Part shown: one piece after another, positions 36,452 to 44,762 of the stretch | Numbering within the stretch: the stretch's first letter is position 1 | Layout: every line of letters begins with the position of its first letter | Assembly: GCA_964636495.1 (NCBI GenBank) | Contig: CAZWSL010000011.1 | Location: 1-64,000 of the forward strand | From: Desulfobacula sp964636495 | GTDB taxonomy: Bacteria; Desulfobacterota; Desulfobacteria; Desulfobacterales; Desulfobacteraceae | Reading direction: 5' to 3' | Length of the DNA: 64,000 nt | The notes under the pieces: model-generated | What the model was told of the DNA's origin: nothing | Seen by the model: the letters and a program-made list of their open reading frames with translations, nothing else | The model's database searches: none | Program-made: the position numbers and the translations under genes

Positions 36452-37237
36452 CTATTTTTCATAGGATTGTTTTGCCCGGTTCCAGAACAGGTCTTTCTTC
36501 TCTTTTGACAGATCTGCAAGATTGATATTTTTTTTCTTTAACTCTTTTTCCATAATTCTGAACCTGCCTTCAAATTTTGCTGTAGAGCAGGCAAGAGCCG
36601 TTTCCGGATGGATCCGGGCAGATCGAGCCACGTTGACAAGTGTAAAGAGAACATCCCCGAGTTCCATGGCGGCTTCGTTCCTGTTTCCTGACTCCAGAGC
36701 ACTTTCAAATTCTCTGATTTCCTCTTTTACCGTATCCAGTATCCCTTTGATATCATCCCAGTCAAACCCCTCTTTGACAACACTTTTTGACACTTTTAAA
36801 GCCCGGATTAATGACGGCATTCCCTTTGGGACACTGTCAAGTACTGATGTTCTCAATTGACCGTTTTTTCTTTTCTCCTCACTTTTGATTGCATCCCACT
36901 GCCTGTCCAGCTCCTCTTTTGTGGATATCGATGCATCCGCATAAACATGGGGATGACGTTTGATCATTTTATCTGCAACCTGTTTTATCACATCAGAGGG
37001 TGTAAAATTTCCTCTCTCCTGAAAAATTTCAAATATAAAAACAAGCTGAAACAGCACATCTCCGAGTTCCTCACTGATATTATTCAAATCCTGTTTTACA
37101 ATAGCCTCTTCGAGCTCATAAACTTCTTCAGCAAGGCATTTCCACATGGTCTCAGGGGTTTGCTTTCTATCCCAGGGACATCCCTTATCATCTCTTAAAG
37201 TCTGTACGATACTGAACAGCGTATCTATAGTTTCCAA
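36452..37237 (-). CDS. mazG: nucleoside triphosphate pyrophosphohydrolase MazG
   Basis: MazG hydrolyses NTPs to NMPs and pyrophosphate, a housecleaning activity. The 261-residue protein shows the duplicated MazG helical domains, each with an EExxE-type metal-binding helix and a GDVLF helix (LGDVLFQLVF and LGDVLFTLVN), as well as the N-terminal CPWDRKQTPETMW signature. Its start overlaps the end of the upstream cvpA gene by 13 bases, suggesting translational coupling. Confidence 0.93.
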   Translation of the reverse strand: METIDTLFSIVQTLRDDKGCPWDRKQTPETMWKCLAEEVYELEEAIVKQDLNNISEELGDVLFQLVFIFEIFQERGNFTPSDVIKQVADKMIKRHPHVYADASISTKEELDRQWDAIKSEEKRKNGQLRTSVLDSVPKGMPSLIRALKVSKSVVKEGFDWDDIKGILDTVKEEIREFESALESGNRNEAAMELGDVLFTLVNVARSARIHPETALACSTAKFEGRFRIMEKELKKKNINLADLSKEKKDLFWNRAKQSYEK

Positions 37238-37743
37238 CTTTTCAGTCCTTCCAGCTGTTTCAGAAGATCTTTTTTACTGTTTTTGGAAACAAAAACAGTT
37301 AAAACCTTAGACACCTGTTCTATATAGGGAGAAAATTTTGATCCAGATATAAAATCAATATTCTTAGGCAGGAACGTTGTAGAAATAATAAACAGAACAG
37401 AGGCAAACAACACACCCTTTGCCACTCCGAAAAATAATCCCAGCAGTCGGTCAACCCATCCGAGAAAAACAAATTTTATGACTTTTCTCATTATAATTGA
37501 AGCAAAACTCACAATAATGACAATTGCACAGAAGAGAAGAAAAAAAGCGATGATATTTCTCAATTCAGAATTATCTATCCATGGTTTTCCATATACGGCA
37601 GCCATGGGGTAGTAAGTATATGCGCCGTAAAAAGCGGCATATACGCCTACAATACCGGAAATTTCACCTATTACTCCGTTAAATGCACCGCGTATCAGAC
37701 AAAATGAAATGATAATGACCACTACAACATCAAATATATTCAT
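37225..37743 (-). CDS. cvpA: CvpA family membrane protein
   Basis: The 172-residue protein has four hydrophobic helices with short loops, starting MNIFDVVVVIIISF, and a family-typical RGAFNGVIGEISGIVG segment. CvpA proteins are implicated in colicin V production, purine-operon coregulation and envelope integrity, but their molecular role is unsettled. It overlaps mazG by 13 bases. The upstream gap to the divergent phoH-like gene carries the 13-nt string shared with the window start (37765-37777). Confidence 0.85.
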   Translation of the reverse strand: MNIFDVVVVIIISFCLIRGAFNGVIGEISGIVGVYAAFYGAYTYYPMAAVYGKPWIDNSELRNIIAFFLLFCAIVIIVSFASIIMRKVIKFVFLGWVDRLLGLFFGVAKGVLFASVLFIISTTFLPKNIDFISGSKFSPYIEQVSKVLTVFVSKNSKKDLLKQLEGLKSWKL

Positions 37744-37869
37744 ATCTGTTTTCGGAACCTCTGCTTTTGCTGTCCAACATCTTTTAAATGAGTTTTCAAT
37801 AACAGTATAGATGTTTTTTAGTCAAGATTTTTATTGACCTTTAAACAAATAAATTGCACCCTGTTAACT

Positions 37870-38820
37870 ATGAAGAGCATTAATTTTGAAAATATTGCTC
37901 TTGTCCGGGAACTCTGCGGTCAGTACAACAGCAACCTGGATAAGATATGTGATACATTTAACGTGCAGATAAACAGCCGTGGCAATACGTTACTGATTGA
38001 AGGGAACCCAAAGGATATTTCCCTTTCTGAAACCTTGATCACAGGACTTTATGATCTTCTTGAAAACGATATTGACCTTGGAGAAGCCGATATTGATGCA
38101 GCGGTTAGTACGATTAAAAACAACAGAAACTCCAGCTTGAAAAATATATTCAAAACATGCATATTCAAAACAGTCAATAATAAAACAATAACCCCGCGCA
38201 ACCCTTCTCAGCATCGATATGTCAAAGCAATACTGGAAAATGATATTCTTATCTCCATTGGTCCTGCCGGAACAGGAAAGACATATCTTGCCATGGCCAT
38301 GGCAATGGCATCATTTTCAAAGGGTGAGGTAAATAAAATAATTTTAACACGGCCTGCTGTTGAAGCAGGAGAAGCTCTCGGTTTCCTGCCGGGAGATCTC
38401 CTTGAAAAAATCAATCCCTATCTCAGGCCGTTGTATGATGCACTTTACAGCATGATGGATTTTGAAAAAGCAAAAGCACTTATTGAACAGGACACCATTG
38501 AAATCGCTCCCCTTGCATTTATGCGCGGAAGAACATTGAATAATGCTTTTATTATTCTTGATGAAGCACAGAACACGACATCACAGCAGATGAAGATGTT
38601 TTTAACACGAATCGGCTATGGCTCAAAAACAATTGTTACAGGTGATATTACCCAGACAGACCTGCCTGCAGGAAAAAAATCCGGTCTGGTTGAAGCCAGC
38701 CGTATTCTAACAGGTATAAAAGGAATTAAATTCATATATTTCTCGAAAAAAGATGTTGTCAGGCATAAACTTGTATCTGACATTATAGAAGCTTATGAAA
38801 AAAACCAAAAGCGAAAGTAG
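37870..38820 (+). CDS. ybeZ: PhoH-like ATPase (YbeZ)
   Basis: The 316-residue protein carries the PhoH domain: GPAGTGKTYLAMAMA Walker A (about 141), LTRPAVEAGEALGFLPGDL, and ILDEAQN Walker B. PhoH/YbeZ acts with YbeY in ribosome maturation and RNA quality control, and ybeY lies two genes downstream. The ATG at 37870 fits the family start; a TTG at 37834 is possible, and neither has a strong ribosome binding site. It overlaps the next gene, pgpH, by 26 bases. Confidence 0.9.
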   Translation: MKSINFENIALVRELCGQYNSNLDKICDTFNVQINSRGNTLLIEGNPKDISLSETLITGLYDLLENDIDLGEADIDAAVSTIKNNRNSSLKNIFKTCIFKTVNNKTITPRNPSQHRYVKAILENDILISIGPAGTGKTYLAMAMAMASFSKGEVNKIILTRPAVEAGEALGFLPGDLLEKINPYLRPLYDALYSMMDFEKAKALIEQDTIEIAPLAFMRGRTLNNAFIILDEAQNTTSQQMKMFLTRIGYGSKTIVTGDITQTDLPAGKKSGLVEASRILTGIKGIKFIYFSKKDVVRHKLVSDIIEAYEKNQKRK

Positions 38821-41185
38821 CATACAGCAGGTAAAAAATTTTTTACTTGAATCTGTTTCAGTTTTATGGGTAATGCTGGCTGTTATCACCATTGCCTTTA
38901 CATTCACCTTTTATCCAAAAGATAGCAAAGTCTCCATTATTTATACGATTGGAGATATTGCTCAAAGGGATATCAAGGCTCCGAGAAACTTTTTTGTTGA
39001 AGACAAAATAGCCACAAGCCTAAAAAAAAATGAAATAAGAGAATCTGTCAAAATTGTTTATGATTTTGATGCTGCACTGTTAGACGAGATAACATCACGA
39101 ATTGATGCAGCAATGAAAATCCCGGGTCAGCTGTTTTCAAATGCCAGCCAGAACAGTGAGGTACCACCTCCGACATTTGCCATAATAATGAATACAAAAG
39201 CTGAATTTGAAGAAAAACTTGGGATAAGCATCAATAAAGATGCATACTCGATATTATATAAATATAAATTTTCTCCGGACATAAGTAAAAAAATAATAAG
39301 CATCATCACCAAAATACTTGATAATGGAATCGTTGCAAATAAAGAGATATTACTCAAAGAGGAACATAAAGGCATCATTCTCCAGACCATTGGCTCGGAA
39401 AAAGAGAAAACGGTCAATAATTTAAAGGTGCTTTACAGTCCCAGCCAGGCAAAGGTCATGGTAAGAATTGAAGGTGAACCTGTTTTAAAAGGAATAAACT
39501 ACAATCTTTCCAACCTTATTGTTGATCTGTGCCAGCGCCTTCTCATACCCAACATTACACTGAACAAGAACAAAACCGAAAAAAGGATCCAGAAGGTTCA
39601 GAACAGTATTAAACCGGTTCTATATAAAATCAAAAAAGGAGAGATGATTTTAAGAGAGGGTGAAAGGGTTGACAACATCCAATCTATAAAACTTCAGGCT
39701 TTACAGGAGCAGGGAAAAGAGAAAAATACATTTTTTACCAGCACCGGAAGTGCTTTGATCATCTTTGCATCCATACTGATTATATATCTCCTGTTTTTAA
39801 AAGATCACAAAAAGTTAAGACCTGCTCACAACAAACATATTCTGTTTTTAGTACTGCAGCTTGTAGTCTATCTTGCTGTTGTAAGATTCTCCTTTTACAT
39901 TGCCCACTCGGCAGATGCAGGCACACCTCTGGATATATCATCCATATCGTTTTTCATGATCATACCGGTGCCTGCAGCTGCAATGCTGGCCTGCCTGTTT
40001 CTGGGTTTTGATATTGCAGTTGTGTTTGCAATTATCATCTCGCTGATGACAAGCCTTGCTTTTTCTGGCAGATTTGATGTTTTTCTGTTTTTCTTTTTAT
40101 CAAGCATTACTGCAGCATTTCTGATCAAGGAAACCCAGGAGAGAAAAGGCCTGATCATGGCTGGATTCAAGATAGCTGTATGGAACAGTATCCTTGCTCT
40201 CTCTCTTGGATTATACTCCCTTGCCCAGCCCGATATTCTTTTACTCTCCCAGGAGGCACTTTTTGCATTCTGCGGTGGTATTATTTCTGCTATCCTTACC
40301 ATTGGATTCTCCCCTTTAATTGAAATCCTTTTTGATTACACAACCGATTCCAAACTGCTTGAATTTGCAAGTCTGGACCAGCCTTTAATTAAAAGACTTA
40401 TGATAGAGGCTCCTGGAACATATAATCACAGTGTTATTGTCGCTACCCTGGCTGAAGCTGCAGCATCTGCAATAGATGCAAGCAGCCTTAAGGCAAAGGT
40501 CATGGGATATTATCATGATATCGGCAAGTTAAACCAGACAATGTATTTTGTTGAAAATCAGACAGATGGAAAAAACAGGCATGACAAAATTTCTCCTTCA
40601 ATGTCAGCTCTTGTTTTAATAGGACATGTAAAAAAAGGTGTCGAACTTGCCAGAAAAAACAGGCTTGGGAATGAAATAGTTGAAGGAATAACCCAGCATC
40701 ATGGTACATCTTTGATTAAATACTTTTATCAAAAAAGTCTGGATAAAGGTAACATCAACGTAAAAGAAGAGAGTTTCAGGTATCCAGGCCCAAAACCCCA
40801 GACCAGGGAAGCAGGAATTGTAATGCTCGCAGATGTTGTTGAAGCTGCTGTAAGAGCACTGGAAAGACCTACATCTTCACGGATTCAGGGCAGAGTAAAA
40901 GAGCTGATAAATAATATTTTTGCAGATGGCCAGCTTGAAGAGTGTGAGTTAACATTAAAAGATCTGCACCATATTGCAAAAAGCTTTAACAATATTCTGA
41001 CAAGTATCTATCATAACCGTATTGAATATCCGGAGAAACTCAAATCCCAGGAAAAACATCAGGAAAATAAAAAAGAGAAAAATGGAACATCTCAAAATTT
41101 TGATAGACAATCAGCACAAAGAGAGTATAGCAACGGACAAAGTCAGGGAAAAGATACAACTGATCTTAAACGCCTTGGATTGTAA
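38795..41185 (+). CDS. pgpH: 7TM-HD cyclic-di-AMP phosphodiesterase-like protein (PgpH)
   Basis: The 796-residue protein has one N-terminal helix, a periplasmic 7TMR-HDED region (about 50-310), seven membrane helices (about 315-500) and a cytoplasmic HD domain. HD residues are visible in YNHSV, YYHDIGKLN, HVKKGVELA and ITQHHGTS. PgpH hydrolyses cyclic-di-AMP to pApA. The last 35 residues, rich in Q, K, N and S, are encoded in the 104 bases that also encode the start of ybeY in another frame. The phoH-pgpH-ybeY order is widespread in bacteria. c-di-AMP specificity is taken from the family. Confidence 0.9.
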   Translation: MKKTKSESSIQQVKNFLLESVSVLWVMLAVITIAFTFTFYPKDSKVSIIYTIGDIAQRDIKAPRNFFVEDKIATSLKKNEIRESVKIVYDFDAALLDEITSRIDAAMKIPGQLFSNASQNSEVPPPTFAIIMNTKAEFEEKLGISINKDAYSILYKYKFSPDISKKIISIITKILDNGIVANKEILLKEEHKGIILQTIGSEKEKTVNNLKVLYSPSQAKVMVRIEGEPVLKGINYNLSNLIVDLCQRLLIPNITLNKNKTEKRIQKVQNSIKPVLYKIKKGEMILREGERVDNIQSIKLQALQEQGKEKNTFFTSTGSALIIFASILIIYLLFLKDHKKLRPAHNKHILFLVLQLVVYLAVVRFSFYIAHSADAGTPLDISSISFFMIIPVPAAAMLACLFLGFDIAVVFAIIISLMTSLAFSGRFDVFLFFFLSSITAAFLIKETQERKGLIMAGFKIAVWNSILALSLGLYSLAQPDILLLSQEALFAFCGGIISAILTIGFSPLIEILFDYTTDSKLLEFASLDQPLIKRLMIEAPGTYNHSVIVATLAEAAASAIDASSLKAKVMGYYHDIGKLNQTMYFVENQTDGKNRHDKISPSMSALVLIGHVKKGVELARKNRLGNEIVEGITQHHGTSLIKYFYQKSLDKGNINVKEESFRYPGPKPQTREAGIVMLADVVEAAVRALERPTSSRIQGRVKELINNIFADGQLEECELTLKDLHHIAKSFNNILTSIYHNRIEYPEKLKSQEKHQENKKEKNGTSQNFDRQSAQREYSNGQSQGKDTTDLKRLGL

Positions 41186-41546
41186 TTCCCATGAGCTCTC
41201 ATTAGTAATTACTGATGATGATCATATTCAGGAACTGAATAAAACATATCGAAAAATCGACAAACCAACAAATGTTCTTGCCTTTCCAATGCAGGAGGGC
41301 GAATATTGTGATATTACGCCCGGGCTTCTTGGAGATGTTGTCATCTCCCGGGAAACAGCCGGTCAGGAGGCAGAAAAAGCTGATATAACCCTTATGGAGA
41401 GGGTCTCCCAGCTCCTGATTCATGGAATACTTCACCTTGTCGGGTATGACCATGAAAAAGGAGAAAAGGCGTCAAAAAATATGGAGGCAAAAAGCCTTGA
41501 ACTTTTAAGAATTATTGAACCTGATAAAAAATTACATGCATTTTAA
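41082..41546 (+). CDS. ybeY: endoribonuclease YbeY, rRNA maturation factor
   Basis: YbeY is a metalloendoribonuclease needed for 16S rRNA 3' maturation and ribosome quality control. The 154-residue protein has the zinc-binding motif HGILHLVGYDH (HxxxHxxxxxH). The ATG at 41082 begins MEHLKILIDNQ, fitting the family N terminus; the open frame extends further upstream but that part is basic and unrelated. It overlaps pgpH by 104 bases in a different frame and is followed 23 bases later by pdxJ. Confidence 0.9.
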   Translation: MEHLKILIDNQHKESIATDKVREKIQLILNALDCNSHELSLVITDDDHIQELNKTYRKIDKPTNVLAFPMQEGEYCDITPGLLGDVVISRETAGQEAEKADITLMERVSQLLIHGILHLVGYDHEKGEKASKNMEAKSLELLRIIEPDKKLHAF

Positions 41547-41569
41547 ATAGATCAAATGGAGGATAAATA

Positions 41570-42289
41570 ATGGCTCAACTTGCAGTAAATGTAGATCATG
41601 TGGCAACGTTAAGAGAGGCTCGCGGCATAAACTACCCGGAGCCGGTGGCTGCAGCTGTAGCTGCCGAAACAGCAGGAGCTGACGGTATTGTTGTTCACCT
41701 GAGAGAGGACAGACGTCATATAAATGAGAGAGACGTCAGACTGTTAAGGAAAATCGTATTATCCAAACTCATACTGGAAATGGGAGCGACAAACGAAATG
41801 CTCGGGATTGCACTTGATATCAAACCCGACTGTGTAACCCTTGTCCCTGAAAAAAGAGAAGAGTTAACTACAGAAGGCGGTCTTGATCTTGTAACCCATG
41901 AAAATCATATAAGAGAAGCGGTTTCAACCCTGAAAAATGCAGGTATTTCTGTATGCATTTTTATTGATCCTGATCTGGACCAGATAAAGATAGCACATAA
42001 AATTGATGCAGACATGATAGAAATCCACACCGGTGCATTCTGCGATGCAACAACGGATATCAGCAGACAGAATGAGTTTTCCAGAATTGTAGATGCGGCT
42101 AAAATCGGCAGCAAACTTAAACTTGAAGTAAATGCAGGACATGGTATCTGCTATAATTCAATAAAGGCTTTTAAAGGGCTCCACGAAATCAATGAATTCA
42201 GCATAGGGCACAGTATTGTCTCAAGAGCAGTACTTACAGGCATGGAACAGGCAGTCAGAGATATGAAGGAGTTAATCTTAAGACTCTGA
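41570..42289 (+). CDS. pdxJ: pyridoxine 5'-phosphate synthase
   Basis: PdxJ condenses 1-deoxyxylulose-5-phosphate and 3-amino-2-oxopropyl phosphate to make pyridoxine phosphate (the DXP-dependent PLP pathway). The 239-residue protein shows AQLAVNVDHVATLR, VVHLREDRRHI, CVTLVPEKREELTTEGGLD and NAGHGICYNS, all highly conserved. GGAGG precedes the start. The next hairpin (42319-42351) probably ends the phoH-to-pdxJ transcript. Confidence 0.95.
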   Translation: MAQLAVNVDHVATLREARGINYPEPVAAAVAAETAGADGIVVHLREDRRHINERDVRLLRKIVLSKLILEMGATNEMLGIALDIKPDCVTLVPEKREELTTEGGLDLVTHENHIREAVSTLKNAGISVCIFIDPDLDQIKIAHKIDADMIEIHTGAFCDATTDISRQNEFSRIVDAAKIGSKLKLEVNAGHGICYNSIKAFKGLHEINEFSIGHSIVSRAVLTGMEQAVRDMKELILRL

Positions 42290-42318
42290 TATTTTCAAGT
42301 GACACTGTACACAGCCAG

Positions 42319-42351
42319 GGACATGCTGCAATTTTTGATGACAGCATGTCC
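42319..42351 (+). terminator. hairpin after pdxJ
   Basis: GGACATGCTG (42319-42328) pairs over 10 bases with CAGCATGTCC (42342-42351) around a 13-nt loop. It lies 30 bases after pdxJ. No U-tract of note follows, so it may be a weak terminator or processing stem. Confidence 0.5.
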
Positions 42352-42407
42352 GTTCATTAAATAAAAACTTGAATAAAATTTTGTTTAAGATTTCCCTTTG
42401 GATATTC

Positions 42408-43310
42408 ATGAGTTCAACAAAATCACGCATACTTTCAGCCATTTTCCGACAACTAAATTCCCGCCCTGGTTTTGATACAATAGGCATTGAAAACTATAGA
42501 AATCTTCTGGAAAAAAGTGCCCTGGCTTTTAAACCCGATAAATCCATAAAAAAAGAGTTGTTTTATATTGATAATATTGAAGCTCAGTGGATCATACCTC
42601 CAGGCCACAATAAAAACCACACTGTAATGTATATTCATGGCGGGGGATTCATTGCAGGATCCATAAAATCACATGAAGATCTTGCATCACGTATTGCAGC
42701 TGCCGCCAATGCAAAAGTGCTGCTTTTCAACTACAGGCTTGCTCCGGAGCATCCATTCCCTGCAGGACTTGAAGATGTGCTGACTATATATAAATGGTTG
42801 ACAGATGGAAGGGATCAACAGGATAAAATAAGTATTGCTGCAGACTCGGCAGGGGGTAATCTGGCACTTGCCCTCATATCCATACTTCTGAAAAAATCCC
42901 TGCCTCTGCCTGTATGTTCCGTACTCTTCTCCCCATGGGTAGATCTTGAGTGCAAAAACCGCTCTATTATTGAAAACAGGAAAATAGATCCCATGCTCAA
43001 TCTAACGATTCTCCAGAAAACTGCCACTCTTTATTCCGGCAGCAATGATCTGGCAGATCCTTTGATATCAACTGTGAACAGCGATTTAAAAGGAGCCTGC
43101 CCTATCCTTATCCAGACAGGAGAAAATGAACTCTTAGTTGATGACTCAAAAATTCTGGCACATAAGCTGGAGAAGGTAAATGCAGTTGTCAAGCTGGAGA
43201 TCTGGAAAGATATGTTTCACGTATGGCACTATTTTGCCAGATATCTGTCAGAAGGCAGACAGGCTATTGAAGAGGCTGGAAATTTTATTAGAAAACACTC
43301 ACTGGAATAA
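42408..43310 (+). CDS. alpha/beta hydrolase, HSL-family esterase/lipase
   Basis: The 300-residue protein has the hormone-sensitive-lipase family pattern: IHGGGFIAGS oxyanion-hole motif, FNYRLAPEHPFPAGLED, and the nucleophile motif AADSAGGNLALA. The catalytic acid and base are probably in TGENELLVDD and DMFHVWHYF. Substrates are short-chain esters or acyl chains. The ATG at 42408 is adopted; a TTG at 42369 would add 13 residues. Neither start has a good ribosome binding site. It is a single-gene unit closed by the terminator at 43413-43445. Confidence 0.85.
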   Translation: MSSTKSRILSAIFRQLNSRPGFDTIGIENYRNLLEKSALAFKPDKSIKKELFYIDNIEAQWIIPPGHNKNHTVMYIHGGGFIAGSIKSHEDLASRIAAAANAKVLLFNYRLAPEHPFPAGLEDVLTIYKWLTDGRDQQDKISIAADSAGGNLALALISILLKKSLPLPVCSVLFSPWVDLECKNRSIIENRKIDPMLNLTILQKTATLYSGSNDLADPLISTVNSDLKGACPILIQTGENELLVDDSKILAHKLEKVNAVVKLEIWKDMFHVWHYFARYLSEGRQAIEEAGNFIRKHSLE

Positions 43311-43412
43311 ATAAGAGATTAAAACAGATGTTATTTCTGAAAGAAAGCGTTGCCGGCTCCATGCCGATTGTCAGGGCAATTTCAGGAAACAGGCGGAATG
43401 CCGGACAAAATA

Positions 43413-43445
43413 AAATGCCGGACAAAATCAGTCCGGCATTTTTAC
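43413..43445 (+). terminator. rho-independent terminator after the esterase gene
   Basis: AAATGCCGGAC (43413-43423) pairs perfectly with GTCCGGCATTT (43431-43441), followed by a T run. The left arm is part of a direct repeat, AATGCCGGACAAAAT, present twice in tandem from about 43397. The terminator also faces the end of the oppositely oriented ferredoxin gene. Confidence 0.75.
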
Positions 43446-43462
43446 TACTCTTTTGAGAGCGT

Positions 43463-43651
43463 TTAATCTTCTTCTATAACAATAGCGTCTTCTTCACAAA
43501 CTTCAACGCAGCTTTCACAGCCCATACACTCTTCAGCGTTAACTGGAATAGATTTATCATCTTCCATCTCAAATACTTCTACTGGACATACGTCAACGCA
43601 CTCTTCACAACCAACACATTTTTCTTGATCAACAATTGGATTAAATGCCAT
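43463..43651 (-). CDS. 2[4Fe-4S] ferredoxin
   Basis: The 62-residue acidic protein has two complete CxxCxxCxxxC motifs (CVGCEECVDVC and CMGCESCVEVC), each followed by the family's conserved residues, so it binds two [4Fe-4S] clusters. It resembles clostridial and Desulfovibrio ferredoxins and would be a soluble low-potential carrier. AGGAGG precedes the ATG. It is a good candidate partner for NfnAB and similar enzymes in the window, though nothing links them in the genome here. Confidence 0.93.
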   Translation of the reverse strand: MAFNPIVDQEKCVGCEECVDVCPVEVFEMEDDKSIPVNAEECMGCESCVEVCEEDAIVIEED

Positions 43652-43763
43652 CTTAACAGCCTCCTTAAAAATTAAAATTATTGTATTCTACAACTAAATT
43701 ACTAAATAAAATCCACATAAAAACGCTTTTATAACATTTGATGAATTTAAATCAAGTTTTTTA

Positions 43764-44762
43764 TCAATTTAATTTAATTAAACAGACAGATATCTGTCTC
43801 TTCATTATATGTAATCTGTTTTTCAACTCATCACCCCAAAAACTGCAAACTTTAATTTGAACGCTTCTGCTGCAGTCGTCATACACTTCAGGGAGTTTAT
43901 TTATATTTTGATCTTCATTTTTTAACAAACAAGTCACATAGGTATTAAATTCTGTTTGCCAGCTCTCTTTATTTTTACATCCATTTTCATGCACTTTTAA
44001 ATTATCAATGTCAAGGATATTTACCATATCTTTAAAATTAGATACGAAATAATGAAAAACGTCTTCATCAGTCGTAATGTATAATCTGGCTGTCTCTTCC
44101 TGGTGATCTGTTTTCATTCCAGCCATGCAGTTGAACCAGGCTGATATTCTCTCTGTTACCATTCTGTTTCTTGAATCGGTATATACATTCCGCCCGGCTG
44201 TTTTTATCTGATCTTCAAAACTTTCCACTCCCCGCAGATCAGAGACAATTGTGTCACTGATTTTATCTATATTTTCAAGTTTAAGATCAATATTTTCACT
44301 CTGCTCATCATGCAACTGAGCCATCTTCAGAAAGAGTAAGTCTCTCTTTAGCGATAGATCCTTACTCAGAGGTTGAGGTTCTCCTTTTTTATCTGCCTTG
44401 ATATGTGATTTGATTACAGCAACATCTGAGTCACTTGTAAAGTATGGATCATCTTTTAAAAGCAGTTTAAGATTGTGCTCATTGCCTTTGTTAACTTCTG
44501 CCCATGTTACATATTGTTTCTGTTTTTCCTCTATAAAATCAAGATATTGAGGTGACAATACAAAGGGAATGATTTTTTCCGGTTCAGATAATCCCTGACT
44601 GGTTTTTCTTTTTTTAAGATCCCTGTTCAACGACAGAAAATAAAATAGAGGAAAAACAGCCAAAATCGTATCCATATCATTTCCTCTGACATGGGTGAAT
44701 GGAAAAAACAGATATGTTACCGGCATATCAGAATGGTCTGTATCAGTTTTTTTATGATTCAT
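43764..44762 (-). CDS. unknown protein coupled to the CysK-CysS fusion
   Basis: I do not recognise this 332-residue protein. It opens with a hydrophobic FFPFTHVRGNDMDTILAVFPLFYFL stretch (about 16-40, broken by charges, so not a clear membrane helix), followed by a mostly hydrophilic, helical, lysine- and glutamate-rich chain. Cysteines are few and lie mainly in the last 90 residues. The ATG at 44762 lies inside the end of the cysK-cysS fusion gene (11-base overlap), so the two are translated together. Its function may relate to that protein; nothing else supports an assignment. Confidence 0.6.
   Translation of the reverse strand: MNHKKTDTDHSDMPVTYLFFPFTHVRGNDMDTILAVFPLFYFLSLNRDLKKRKTSQGLSEPEKIIPFVLSPQYLDFIEEKQKQYVTWAEVNKGNEHNLKLLLKDDPYFTSDSDVAVIKSHIKADKKGEPQPLSKDLSLKRDLLFLKMAQLHDEQSENIDLKLENIDKISDTIVSDLRGVESFEDQIKTAGRNVYTDSRNRMVTERISAWFNCMAGMKTDHQEETARLYITTDEDVFHYFVSNFKDMVNILDIDNLKVHENGCKNKESWQTEFNTYVTCLLKNEDQNINKLPEVYDDCSRSVQIKVCSFWGDELKNRLHIMKRQISVCLIKLN

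Noticed and set aside
43397..43428. Tandem direct repeat as a possible CRISPR or satellite start
   Set aside because: There are only two copies of about 15 bases and the second is one arm of the terminator stem.
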